A stretch of 46,367 bases of DNA from Dehalococcoidia bacterium (GCA_020847985.1 JADLBC010000057.1:1-46367); one strand, 5' to 3'; counted from the stretch's first letter, positions 36,467 through 44,470 are shown. Translations and numbers: made by a program. The notes: generated by a model not told the origin, from the letters alone.

Positions 36467-37600
36467 ATGACGAACCGACTGGACCGCATCCGCGCCGCGA
36501 TGGCCGAAGAGGGCCTCGACGCGCTCTGGATCTCGAGCCCCGTGGACGATGTCTTCGGAAAGCACTCGGCGAATCGCCGCTACGTCTCCGGGTTCTCCGG
36601 TTCAGCCGGGCATGCGCTCGTGACGCGCGATGCGGCCTATCTCGCCGTCGACTTCCGGTACGTCGAGCAGGCCGAGCGCGAGGCCGTGGCGCGTGGGTTT
36701 ACGCTGTTCACGGTTCGCGACCGCATGAACGCGTGGGTCCCCCGGCTCGTGCGCGAGGCCGGCCTCGATGGGAAGGCCGTCGGCGTCTCGGCGGCGGATA
36801 TGTCGATTGGTGGGTACGAACGGCTTCAGGAGGCGATGGCGGCGATGCCCTGGGCGCTCCGCCCGCGCATGGGCACCGCCGGCCGCATCGTCGAACGGGC
36901 GCGCCACGAAAAGGACGCGGAGGAACTGGGCCTGCTGCAGTGTGCCATCGATATCGCGGACGAGGCGTACGAACGCGTCGAGGCGGCGATGGAGGCGGGC
37001 CAGACCGAGCAGGACGTGGCATTGGCCGTCGAGCGCGCGGTGCGGGATCTCGGGGCTGAAAGCGTGAGCTTCGACACGATCGTCGCGGGCGGCGCCTGGG
37101 CGGCGATGCCTCACGCCAGCCCGCGCCCGGAGCCGATCGCCCCGGGAGGCACCGTCGTTATCGACATGGGGGCGCAGTACCGCGGCTACTGCAGCGACCT
37201 CACGCGGACAACCGTCCTGGGCACGCCGGATGCCCGTTTCGCCGGGATCTACGAGATCGTGTTCGAGGCTCAGCGGGCCGCGATCGAGGGCGTGGAAGCG
37301 GGCATGCCGGGCAGCGCGGCGCACGAACTGGCGCACGCGGTCATCCGCAGGGCGGGCTATGGCGAGCAGTTCGGGCACGGTCTCGGCCACGGCGTCGGGC
37401 TCGAAGTCCACGAAGCCCCCTATCTCGGGCCGACATCGGAGGATACTCTCGAAGAGGGCATGGTGTTCACCATCGAGCCCGGGATCTACCTCCCCGGGTG
37501 GGGCGGCGTCCGCATCGAGGACATCGTCCGGCTGGAAAACGGCAAAGCCCGCGTGCTCAGCCACGCACGAAAACTGACCCCGGGAGGAGCACGAAGGTGA
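36467..37600 (+). CDS. Xaa-Pro aminopeptidase/dipeptidase (M24 family)
   Basis: 377 residues. N-terminal creatinase-type domain (to ~130), then a pita-bread catalytic domain with the five metal ligands: two Asp in VIDMGAQYRGYCSDLTRT, His in FGHGLGHGVGLEVHE, and two Glu in FTIEPGIYLPGWGG and VRIED. It should release N-terminal residues before proline in short peptides, in the cytoplasm. Its stop overlaps the efp start (GTGA). ATG 36467 is chosen because the creatinase domain begins there (RLDRIRAAMAEEGLDALWIS). Confidence 0.92.
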   Translation: MTNRLDRIRAAMAEEGLDALWISSPVDDVFGKHSANRRYVSGFSGSAGHALVTRDAAYLAVDFRYVEQAEREAVARGFTLFTVRDRMNAWVPRLVREAGLDGKAVGVSAADMSIGGYERLQEAMAAMPWALRPRMGTAGRIVERARHEKDAEELGLLQCAIDIADEAYERVEAAMEAGQTEQDVALAVERAVRDLGAESVSFDTIVAGGAWAAMPHASPRPEPIAPGGTVVIDMGAQYRGYCSDLTRTTVLGTPDARFAGIYEIVFEAQRAAIEGVEAGMPGSAAHELAHAVIRRAGYGEQFGHGLGHGVGLEVHEAPYLGPTSEDTLEEGMVFTIEPGIYLPGWGGVRIEDIVRLENGKARVLSHARKLTPGGARR

Positions 37601-38157
37601 TTTCGACAGGCGAACTGAAGAAGGGCGCGACCATCGAACACGATGGGAAGCTGTATTCGATCCTGGATTATAACCACATCAAGATGGGGCGCGGTTCGGC
37701 CCAGGTGCGGATCAAGCTGCGCGACGTGCGCAGCGGGTCGATCACGGAGCAGACGTTCCAGGCGGGAACGAAGTGGCCCCGGGCGCGCGTGGAACGCCGC
37801 GAGATGCAGTACCTCTACAGCGACGACCAGTTCTACCACTTCATGAACACCGAATCGTTCGAACAGATTCCCGTCTCGGCCGACAAGATGACGGACGCGA
37901 ACAAGTACCTCAAGGAGAACGACGTCTGTGAAGTCGTGCTCTACGGCGAGGAAGTGATCGGCGTTGAGCTCCCGATTACGGTCGAGCTTACGGTGGTGGA
38001 AACCGAACCGGGCTTCAAGGGCGATACCGCGACGGGCGGCAACAAGCCGGCGAAGCTGGAGACGGGCCTCACCATCAACGTTCCGCTCTTCATCGAGGAA
38101 GGGACGCGCATCCGCGTGAATACCGACACCGGCCAGTACATCGAGCGCGTGCAGTAA
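37597..38157 (+). CDS. efp: Translation elongation factor P
   Basis: 186 residues from GTG 37597, with GGGAGGA about 9 nt upstream. Three OB-like domains: KOW-type N-domain (STGELKKGATIEHDGKLYSI), the middle domain (FEQIPVSADKMTDA) and the C-terminal domain with the family signature TGLTINVPLFIEEGTRIRVN. EF-P relieves ribosomes stalled on polyproline. The tip loop that reaches the peptidyl-transferase centre reads KMGRGSAQ, placing Arg32 where E. coli has the beta-lysylated Lys34. No EpmA/EpmB or EarP-like gene is in this window. It overlaps the upstream peptidase stop by 4 nt. Confidence 0.96.
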   Translation: MISTGELKKGATIEHDGKLYSILDYNHIKMGRGSAQVRIKLRDVRSGSITEQTFQAGTKWPRARVERREMQYLYSDDQFYHFMNTESFEQIPVSADKMTDANKYLKENDVCEVVLYGEEVIGVELPITVELTVVETEPGFKGDTATGGNKPAKLETGLTINVPLFIEEGTRIRVNTDTGQYIERVQ

Positions 38158-38170
38158 GGAGCCACCGGAC

Positions 38171-39349
38171 GTGCAGGGAGCGCTGACGGTATCGCAACTG
38201 ACGGCGTTTTTGCGCGAGATCCTGGAAGCGAACGAATACCTCTGGGACCTCTGGGTGGTCGGTGAAGTCTCGAACTTCAGCCGGCCTTCGAGCGGCCACC
38301 GGTACTTTTCGCTGAAGGACGCGGGCGGGCTCATGCGCTGCGTCCTCTTTCGCGACGACATGCCCGGCGCGGTCCTGCGCGACGGCGACCGCGTGCTCGC
38401 GCATGGCCGCGTGTCGGTGTACCCGCAGCGCGGCGAACTGCAGTTCGTGTGCGACTTCGTGCGCCCCGAGGGCGTGGGCATTCTCGCGGCGCGCTACGAA
38501 GAGCTGAAGAAACGGCTCGGCGCGGAAGGACTCTTCGACCCCGGACGGAAGCGGCGCGTGCCGCGCTTCCCGCAACGCATCGGGCTCGTGACATCGCCGA
38601 CGGGCGCGGCGCTGCAGGACGTGAAGAACGTGCTCGCGCGGCGCTGGCCGCTGGCATCGCTGGTCGTTTCGCCGGCGCTCGTGCAGGGCGACCAGGCGGC
38701 GCCGCGCATCGTGGGGGCGCTGCGCACGCTCGCCGCCGAGCCCGATATCGATGTCGCCATCGTGGCCCGCGGGGGCGGGAGTATCGAGGACCTCTGGGCG
38801 TTCAACGACGAACGCGTGGCGCGCGCGCTGTACGCCTTCCCGGTGCCCGTGGTCTCGGGTGTCGGGCACGAAACGGATGAGACCATCGCCGACCTGGTGG
38901 CCGACGTGCGCGCCCCCACCCCGAGCGCGGCGGCGGAACGCGCGACACCCGACATCCGGGAGATGACGCGCGCCGTGCGGGTGCTTGAGCGGTCGATGGC
39001 TTCGGCCGCGCGGGCCGCGCTCTCCGATGACGCGGCGCGCATCCAGGGGCTGCTGACGCGCATCGAGCGGAACGTCCCGGACCCGGCGGCCAAAGCCCGC
39101 GAGGTCGATGCGCTGCTGCGGCTGCTTGCCTCCGGTCTCGAGCGCACCTGTGCCGCGGACCGGGCACGGTTCGAGCGCGGCCGGGCGCGGATCGCGGGCC
39201 TCGACCCGGGCGCGACGCTCGCGCGGGGGTTCGCAATCGTGCAGGACGCGCAGACCCGCAAGGTGGTCAATTCGGTGCGGAAGGCGAAACCGGGGCACCA
39301 CGTGGCGGTGAGCGTCGCCGACGGTACGTTCTTCGCCGACATCGGGTGA
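38171..39349 (+). CDS. xseA: Exodeoxyribonuclease VII large subunit
   Basis: 392 residues from GTG 38171, with AAGGAG about 9 nt upstream. N-terminal OB fold (LTVSQLTAFLREILEANEYL, SNFSRPSSGHRYFSLKD), central catalytic part (IGLVTSPTGAALQDVKNVLA, IVARGGGSIEDLWAFNDE, PVVSGVGHETDETIADLVAD), then a coiled-coil region and the C-terminal segment LDPGATLARGFAIVQD. It degrades single-stranded DNA with XseB. It is shorter than the E. coli protein (456), mainly through a shorter coiled coil. xseB follows after 42 nt. Confidence 0.95.
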   Translation: MQGALTVSQLTAFLREILEANEYLWDLWVVGEVSNFSRPSSGHRYFSLKDAGGLMRCVLFRDDMPGAVLRDGDRVLAHGRVSVYPQRGELQFVCDFVRPEGVGILAARYEELKKRLGAEGLFDPGRKRRVPRFPQRIGLVTSPTGAALQDVKNVLARRWPLASLVVSPALVQGDQAAPRIVGALRTLAAEPDIDVAIVARGGGSIEDLWAFNDERVARALYAFPVPVVSGVGHETDETIADLVADVRAPTPSAAAERATPDIREMTRAVRVLERSMASAARAALSDDAARIQGLLTRIERNVPDPAAKAREVDALLRLLASGLERTCAADRARFERGRARIAGLDPGATLARGFAIVQDAQTRKVVNSVRKAKPGHHVAVSVADGTFFADIG

Positions 39350-39391
39350 GAATGAGCACGACCGCGCGCACGCGGCTGGAGCAGGCCCACA

Positions 39392-39649
39392 GTGGCGAAG
39401 GCTGAAAAAACGTTCGAGGAGCTCTACGCGGAGCTGGAGGAGAAGGCCCGCCGGCTGGAGCAGGGCAACCTGCCGCTGGAGGAATCGCTGAAGCTCTACG
39501 AGGAGGGCGCCGCGCTGGTCGACCGCCTGCGGGTGGTGCTCGAAGGCGCGGAGCTGCGCGTGAAGACGCTGCAATCGCGCTTCGCCGACGAACGGGCCGA
39601 ACTGCGCGACGTGGCCGCGCCGTATGACGCTGACGGCGACGATGACTGA
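39392..39649 (+). CDS. xseB: Exodeoxyribonuclease VII small subunit
   Basis: 85 residues from GTG 39392. The XseB core is clear: TFEELYAELEEKARRLEQGN, LPLEESLKLYEEGAAL. Small helical subunit that wraps the XseA coiled coil. The C-terminus extends with an acidic DADGDDD tail, and its last bases overlap the next gene by 8 nt. Confidence 0.94.
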   Translation: MAKAEKTFEELYAELEEKARRLEQGNLPLEESLKLYEEGAALVDRLRVVLEGAELRVKTLQSRFADERAELRDVAAPYDADGDDD

Positions 39650-40424
39650 GCCGCTGCACATCGCCTGGCTCACGACGGGCCGCGGGCCCGGTTCGTACGG
39701 AGCGCTCGAGTACACGTTGAATGCGATCGAGGCCGGGCTCCCCGTGCGCATCGCGGTGCTATTCGTGAACCGCGATCCGGGGGAAGCCGAGCCGACGGAC
39801 CGGCTGCTGGCCCTGGCACGCGATCACCGGATCCCGGTTGAGACGATCTCCTCCGTGCGGTTCCGGAAGGCGCGCGGTGGGAAGCTTTCGAAGCCGGGCG
39901 AGCCGCTGCCGGCGTGGCGCCTGGAATACGACGAAGCGGTCGCCGCGCGGCTCGCGAAGTACGACTTCACGCTGGGCGTCCTGTTCGGGTACATGCTCAT
40001 CGCCACGCCCGCGCTGTTCGAACGGTTCGTGCTCATCAACGACCACCCGGCGCTCCCGGATGGGCCGGTGGGCACGTACCAGGAAGTCATCGCGGAGTTG
40101 ATTCGCACGGGGGCCGGCGAATCGGGCTGCCTCATGAACCTCGTGACCGGAGACCTCGACCGCGGGCCGGTGCTGAGCTATTGCCGTTTCGGTCTGAAGG
40201 ATGCGGCCAGCGCGGCGGCGTGGGCGAGCTGGCCGAAAGCCGCCGCGAACGGCGTACCAATCGAGGATTCCGCGCTCTACCAGGAGATTCGACGGCGGGG
40301 CGTGGAGCGCGAACGGCCCTTCCTGGTCGAGACGCTTCGGGCCGTGGCCGAGGGGCGCCTGCGCGTCCCCGGAGGGCCCGCAATCGACCTCACGGCGGCC
40401 GTCGAGCGGGCAGTGACGGAGTAG
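39642..40424 (+). CDS. Formyltransferase-fold protein (PurN/GART-like)
   Basis: 260 residues. The glycinamide ribonucleotide formyltransferase fold is suggested by HIAWLTTGRGPGS at the start, LGVLFGYMLIATPALFE, and the active-site order LINDHPALPDGPVGTYQEVI (Asn133, His135) and VTGDLDRGPVLSY (Asp173), which match the Asn-His-Asp triad. The usual HPSLLPxYRG loop is changed to HPALPDGPVGT, so the substrate may differ from GAR, UDP-4-amino-sugars or methionyl-tRNA. It overlaps xseB by 8 nt, so it is translationally coupled. ATG 39642 is preferred to ATG 39624. Confidence 0.7.
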   Translation: MTEPLHIAWLTTGRGPGSYGALEYTLNAIEAGLPVRIAVLFVNRDPGEAEPTDRLLALARDHRIPVETISSVRFRKARGGKLSKPGEPLPAWRLEYDEAVAARLAKYDFTLGVLFGYMLIATPALFERFVLINDHPALPDGPVGTYQEVIAELIRTGAGESGCLMNLVTGDLDRGPVLSYCRFGLKDAASAAAWASWPKAAANGVPIEDSALYQEIRRRGVERERPFLVETLRAVAEGRLRVPGGPAIDLTAAVERAVTE

Positions 40425-40434
40425 GGACGGCACT

Positions 40435-40452
40435 TCACCGGTTTGTCACCGG
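40435..40452 (+). promoter_or_regulatory. Candidate Pho-type box upstream of the HAMP receptor operon
   Basis: TCACCGG occurs at 40435-40441 and 40446-40452, exactly 11 bp apart. TTCACC-type units at 11-bp spacing are the form of the PhoP box in actinobacteria. It lies ~105 bp before the receptor start. Confidence 0.35.
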
Positions 40453-40557
40453 ACCGTTCCCGGGCCGGCGGGCGGGCAACGGTCTGGCCACATCGGTGGC
40501 CCTTGAGCGTCCGGATGCCCCGGCTGATCTCATGAACAGCAGCCTGGGGGATTTTCC

Positions 40558-41700
40558 GTGCGACGCTTTTCGATCACCAAATTCAGTGACATTCGCATCC
40601 GGACGAAGCTGGCCTTCGGCTTCGCGGCGGTCTTTGGGGTCATCGCGATGGTGGCCGGCGTGGGGGCCACGGCAGTCCTCGATGTGCGGGATTCGGCCGA
40701 GGAAGCGAGCGCGAACGGCCAGCGGCTGAACGCGCTCAGCCTGGAACTGCAGCGCCACCTGGCGAACGCGCAGCGCGACATCTCCGAATATCAGTTGGCC
40801 GTTCGCACCTCGGGGGCGCAGGTGGCGACGGAGACGTACACGCTTCGTGTGCGCAGCGACCTCGATGCGGCGCGCGGGGCGTTGGCCCAGATCATTCCCA
40901 TGGTCATGGGCACCACCGAAGAAGCCCGCGTCCTGCAAATGACGAACCAGATCGACCGCTTTGAGCAGGAGTTCGAGCGCCTGGCCGCGGCGTATACGTC
41001 GTTCGGCACGACCGACAGCGGCCTCGAAGGGACCTTCCGCACGCAGCTTCGCACCGTCGAGGATGGCCTCGCGGGCAAGACCGGGGTCGAGAAGGCCACC
41101 GCGGCCGCGCTCGCGGCCGGGCGGCTGGCGGACGACTACACGGCGCGCCCGAGCGACGCGGCGGCGGCCCGCACGACGACCGCCCTGGGCGCACTCAAGA
41201 ACGAAATCGACGCGGCCTCCGGCCTCAAGCCCGATGAGAAGGCAACCCTTCGCACGGCGGCCGAGGCGAGCACGACGGCGTTCGCGAAGCTGGCGGAGGC
41301 GCAGTCCGCGGTCACCTCATCGACGACGAACTTTTCGACGCTGGTGCAGGGCATCGGCACGACGGCGAACCGCATCGGTGCGAACGGGCTCGACGCTTCG
41401 AAGAAGGCCGAAACCGACATCAAGGACACGAGCGCGGCGGCGGTGCGGGCGGTGCTGCTCTACACGCTCATGGGCGCGCTGCTGGCGGCCTGCATGGTGG
41501 TCGTGCTGACGAGGACGATCACGGGGCGCATTGCCCGGCTGGTCGATGCCTCGAACCGGATGAGCCTGGGCGAGCTGGACGTGGAGATCCCCGTCGAAGG
41601 GCGCGACGAAGTGGGGCAGCTGGCGGAATCGCTGCACCGCATGCAGGCGAGCCTGCGCGCCGCGATCGAGCGGCTGCGGGCCCGCCGGGCGGCCGCCTAA
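40558..41700 (+). CDS. Membrane receptor ending in a HAMP domain, without an output domain
   Basis: 380 residues from GTG 40558, after GGGGG at 7 nt. TM1 about 17-41, a long helical extracytoplasmic sensor of ~255 residues like four-helix-bundle chemoreceptor sensors, TM2 about 296-318, and HAMP about 318-371 (ITGRIARLVDASNRMSLGEL, GRDEVGQLAESLHRMQ). After HAMP the chain stops within ~10 residues (RLRARRAAA): there is no MCP hairpin, kinase or cyclase domain. It is the first gene of a tight five-gene set with roadblock and DUF4388 proteins, which are candidate partners. The stop codon is a normal TAA, with no in-frame sequence after it that suggests a broken longer gene. Confidence 0.85.
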   Translation: MRRFSITKFSDIRIRTKLAFGFAAVFGVIAMVAGVGATAVLDVRDSAEEASANGQRLNALSLELQRHLANAQRDISEYQLAVRTSGAQVATETYTLRVRSDLDAARGALAQIIPMVMGTTEEARVLQMTNQIDRFEQEFERLAAAYTSFGTTDSGLEGTFRTQLRTVEDGLAGKTGVEKATAAALAAGRLADDYTARPSDAAAARTTTALGALKNEIDAASGLKPDEKATLRTAAEASTTAFAKLAEAQSAVTSSTTNFSTLVQGIGTTANRIGANGLDASKKAETDIKDTSAAAVRAVLLYTLMGALLAACMVVVLTRTITGRIARLVDASNRMSLGELDVEIPVEGRDEVGQLAESLHRMQASLRAAIERLRARRAAA

Positions 41701-41718
41701 GGCCTCGGGAGGACCACC

Positions 41719-42099
41719 ATGACACGCGAGATGGGCCAACGGCTGGCGGCCGACGCCAGCACCATCCAGGGAGTGACGCGCGCCGTCGTCTGTGACCGGG
41801 ACGGCGGCGTCCTGGGCGCGAACGGCGACGCGGAACCGCACCGGGCGGCGGCGCTCGGCTCCTTCCTCGGGGGCCGCGGCGAGGCGATGACCCAGGGCGG
41901 CGACCTTCGCGGGCTCGGGCGGGTGCTTTCCGAGAGCCGCCTGCGCGAAGTGCGGGTCACGGGCGTGAACGGCGATGTCATCGTCGTCGAGAGCGGCCAG
42001 GGCCGGGTGGTGGCGGGGTTGAACCGGGGCGGCGCGAATGAGACCACCGGATCGGCCCTGCGGTCGCTCGTACAGCGATACGAAGACGTGGCCGCGTGA
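41719..42099 (+). CDS. Roadblock/LC7-like domain protein
   Basis: 126 residues. The pattern IQGVTRAVVCDRDGGVLGANG after an N-terminal helix, then a helix (HRAAALGSFLGG), REVRVTGVNGDVIVVESGQ and a final helix, matches the Roadblock/LC7 fold used by MglB-type GTPase regulators. GGAGG sits 6 nt before ATG 41719, 18 nt after the receptor. The next gene follows at once. It probably dimerises and may bind a Ras-like GTPase or the receptor; neither is shown by sequence alone. Confidence 0.75.
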   Translation: MTREMGQRLAADASTIQGVTRAVVCDRDGGVLGANGDAEPHRAAALGSFLGGRGEAMTQGGDLRGLGRVLSESRLREVRVTGVNGDVIVVESGQGRVVAGLNRGGANETTGSALRSLVQRYEDVAA

Positions 42100-42125
42100 T
42101 GATGCGGCACAGTGAGGAACGCACG

Positions 42126-43145
42126 ATGCTCATTCCACGAGACCACCCGGTCTACGAGAGCCTGAACACTTCGTTCACGGACTTCGGGGCGCTCCTGAAG
42201 GACCTCGGACGGCGGCAGCTCAGCGGCTGTCTCGAAGTGGTCTCGGAGGAGCTCCGCGGCGCGATCTTGTTCGCGGCCGGGCAGCCCCTGAACGCCTACG
42301 CGGACCGCGGCGGGCAGCGCGTGACGGGCATCAAGGCGGCCGACGCGGTCGCGCACCGCGGCGCCGCGGGCGATGCCGTGCTGAATGTGTACGCACTCTC
42401 GCCCGCGCTGGCTGAGCTGATCGCGCAATCGGTCGATGGCGAACTGGTGTACGGCGGCCTTTCGACCGCGTTCACGAGCCTCGACCGGCTGCTGGAGAAG
42501 CTGCAGCAGGAGTCGCACAGCGGCTACCTCGAGCTGGAGCTGGCTTCGGGCGGCCAGGCGGCGATCTTTCTTGCGAACGGCGCCATCGTCGATGCGGCGT
42601 GCTGGGCGGCCGATGTGCACAGCTCGGGCGCGGCCGCGACGAACGAGATCATGGCGCTGGCAGCCTCCCAGGGAGCGACCTGCAACGTCTTCCGTACGGC
42701 TGGTGCGCGCGCGGCCGGTGCGACCCCGGCGCCGGCAGCCTCCGTGGCGAGCACGCTCGAAGGCGGCGACGTCCTCGGCGTCTGGGAGGAGATCCTCGCG
42801 GGCACCGAGGGAGTGGTCGATGGCATGAGCCGGCCGGGCCAGTTCGTCATGGCGTTCAAGGAAGTGCTCGTCGACCGCGCGGACATCTACCCATTCCTGG
42901 ACCCGTTCGCGGCCGAGTTCGAATACAAAGACGGGAAGGTGACGTTCCACGGGCAGGTGCCCGAGGAGCTGAGCGAAGCGCTGGGCGCGTGCCTTTCGGA
43001 CACCCTCGCGAAGCTGGCCTTCCAGCTGCGGCGGGCGGACCTGGAATCACGCGTGAGAGCGCAACATGCGGGGCTGTACGAACGGCACAGCGCCGTGATC
43101 GAGCGGTTCCACCTGCGTGCGGCAACGCAGGAGTTCGTGGCCTAG
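42126..43145 (+). CDS. Two-repeat DUF4388/PATAN-like protein
   Basis: 339 residues. Two homologous blocks lie about 99 residues apart: LNTSFTDFGALLKDLGRRQL with SGCLEVVSEELRGAILFAAG (about 13-58), and LSTAFTSLDRLLEKLQQESH with SGYLELELASGGQAAIFLAN (about 112-159). This is the helix-strand-strand layout of DUF4388/PATAN proteins. After an Ala/Pro linker (~195-215) comes a third domain (FKEVLVDRADIYPFLDPFAA, ALGACLSDTLAKLAFQL) of unknown type. ATG 42126 is preferred since GAGGA lies 7 nt upstream; longer starts overlap the preceding gene. Likely cytoplasmic. Confidence 0.72.
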   Translation: MLIPRDHPVYESLNTSFTDFGALLKDLGRRQLSGCLEVVSEELRGAILFAAGQPLNAYADRGGQRVTGIKAADAVAHRGAAGDAVLNVYALSPALAELIAQSVDGELVYGGLSTAFTSLDRLLEKLQQESHSGYLELELASGGQAAIFLANGAIVDAACWAADVHSSGAAATNEIMALAASQGATCNVFRTAGARAAGATPAPAASVASTLEGGDVLGVWEEILAGTEGVVDGMSRPGQFVMAFKEVLVDRADIYPFLDPFAAEFEYKDGKVTFHGQVPEELSEALGACLSDTLAKLAFQLRRADLESRVRAQHAGLYERHSAVIERFHLRAATQEFVA

Positions 43146-43157
43146 CGGGAGATTGAG

Positions 43158-43604
43158 ATGGAGGGGGACCTGCAGCAGATCGCCGGCATTGCGAACGTCG
43201 CGGGCGCCTTCGTCTGTGACAACGGCGGCGAGGTGATCGCGAGTTCGGAACCACCCGTGCTGGCAACCGTGGCGATGGCTTCGCTCGGCAAGGAAGCGGC
43301 ACGGGCGTTCAGCGCGCTCGACGCGGCCGGCACGCGTGCTTCACGCGTGGAGTTCGACTTCGACACGTGGCGCCTCGTGGCGCGCGACCTGGGCGAAGGA
43401 CTGCTGCTGGTGGTGTGCCGGCCGGGCGTCGATGCGGCGCTGCTTCGGATGTCGGCCGATATCGCGATCAGCGCGTGGAAAGCCGACACCCGCGCGCAGA
43501 AACGGCTGACGAAGCGCAAAGCGCAGCGCAGCCAACTGCTGGCGCAATCGCAGCTGGATGCGCCGGCGTGGACCACGTGGCGGCTGCTGGAAACTCGCGC
43601 CTGA
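43158..43604 (+). CDS. Second Roadblock/LC7-like protein
   Basis: 148 residues. DLQQIAGIANVAGAFVCDNG with GEVIASSEPP, a helix (TVAMASLGKEAARAFSALDA), then RVEFDFDTWRLVARDLGEG and LLLVVCRPGVDAALLRM give the alternating fold of Roadblock/LC7 domains. A basic Arg/Lys/Gln-rich C-terminal extension (about 110-148) is absent from the first copy. GGGAG is 6 nt before ATG 43158. Together with the 41719 gene it offers either two homodimers or one heterodimer. Confidence 0.75.
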   Translation: MEGDLQQIAGIANVAGAFVCDNGGEVIASSEPPVLATVAMASLGKEAARAFSALDAAGTRASRVEFDFDTWRLVARDLGEGLLLVVCRPGVDAALLRMSADIAISAWKADTRAQKRLTKRKAQRSQLLAQSQLDAPAWTTWRLLETRA

Positions 43605-43634
43605 GCGCGGCGAGCGGGCTGAGGGAGGATTGCC

Positions 43635-44432
43635 ATGGCGGAGGGGTTGACCGGGAACCTGGCGCAAATGCCGATTGGCGACATGGTGCGCATGCTCACG
43701 GCCGCGGGCCAGAACGGGCGGCTCGACCTCGCCGATAGGGGTGACCGCGGCGCGATCTACCTCCGCGAGGGCGCCATCGTGCACGCGACGCACGGCCCCG
43801 CGAGCGGCGAACTTGCGCTCCGGCACCTGATGACGTGGACCTCCGGCGCGTTCCGTTTCGAGGCGCAGGCGGCAACGCCGGAAGCGACCATCCACCGCCC
43901 GGCGAACGAGTTGCTGGCGGAGATCGCGGCGATGGCCGCCGAACGCGACGCCATCCGCAGGGCCATCCCGTCACCCGAGGCGGTGCTGCGCCTGCGCGGG
44001 GCAGAACTCGCCGGCCCGGTGACGCTCCAGCCCCTCGATTGGCAGGTCGTGGTGCGATTGGGCGAGGCGACGACCGCGTCGGAACTTGTGGCATCGCTGG
44101 GGCGGGACGAATTCACCGTCCTGCGCGCGCTCAAAGGGCTGGTGACCGCGGGACTCGTCGAAGTCGAGGCGGAGGCACGCCCGAACACGCGCCCGGTGGC
44201 CACGGCAGCGTTCTTCGCGACGCTGCGACAGGCGGCGGCGGCGGCGCTCGGGCCCTTCGCGGCGGTGATCGTCGAGGAAGAGGTCGCGGCCATGGGCGCG
44301 ACACTGGAGGCGTTCCCGAAGGACCAGGTGTCGGCGCTGGTGGAGCGCATCAGCGGCGAAATCGAGGACGACGCGCGGCGCGTGCAGTTCCAGCAGAAGA
44401 TGATCCAGGTCATCCGCCAGGCCGCGGCCTAG
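43635..44432 (+). CDS. DUF4388 (PATAN) protein with winged-helix-like middle
   Basis: 265 residues. Residues 3-75 are a canonical DUF4388 domain: GLTGNLAQMPIGDMVRMLTA, GRLDLADRGDRGAIYLREG, AIVHATHGPASGELALRHLM. About 135-185 reads like a winged helix (TTASELVASLGRDEFTVLRA, LKGLVTAGLVEVEAEA). The last ~70 residues are helical (FAAVIVEEEVAAMGATLEAF). DUF4388 proteins are found with two-component and GTPase systems in Deinococcus, Myxococcus and Chloroflexi. AGGGAGG precedes ATG 43635. It ends the five-gene set; the next gene has its own promoter. Confidence 0.82.
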   Translation: MAEGLTGNLAQMPIGDMVRMLTAAGQNGRLDLADRGDRGAIYLREGAIVHATHGPASGELALRHLMTWTSGAFRFEAQAATPEATIHRPANELLAEIAAMAAERDAIRRAIPSPEAVLRLRGAELAGPVTLQPLDWQVVVRLGEATTASELVASLGRDEFTVLRALKGLVTAGLVEVEAEARPNTRPVATAAFFATLRQAAAAALGPFAAVIVEEEVAAMGATLEAFPKDQVSALVERISGEIEDDARRVQFQQKMIQVIRQAAA

Positions 44433-44458
44433 CCAATCGACGCGGCCGGGGGAGCGGG

Positions 44459-44464
44459 TATACT
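44459..44464 (+). promoter_or_regulatory. -10 element for leaderless zinc-ribbon gene
   Basis: TATACT followed by 6 nt and ATG 44471; the closest match to consensus among the leaderless candidates here. Confidence 0.55.
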
Positions 44465-44470
44465 GCGGCG

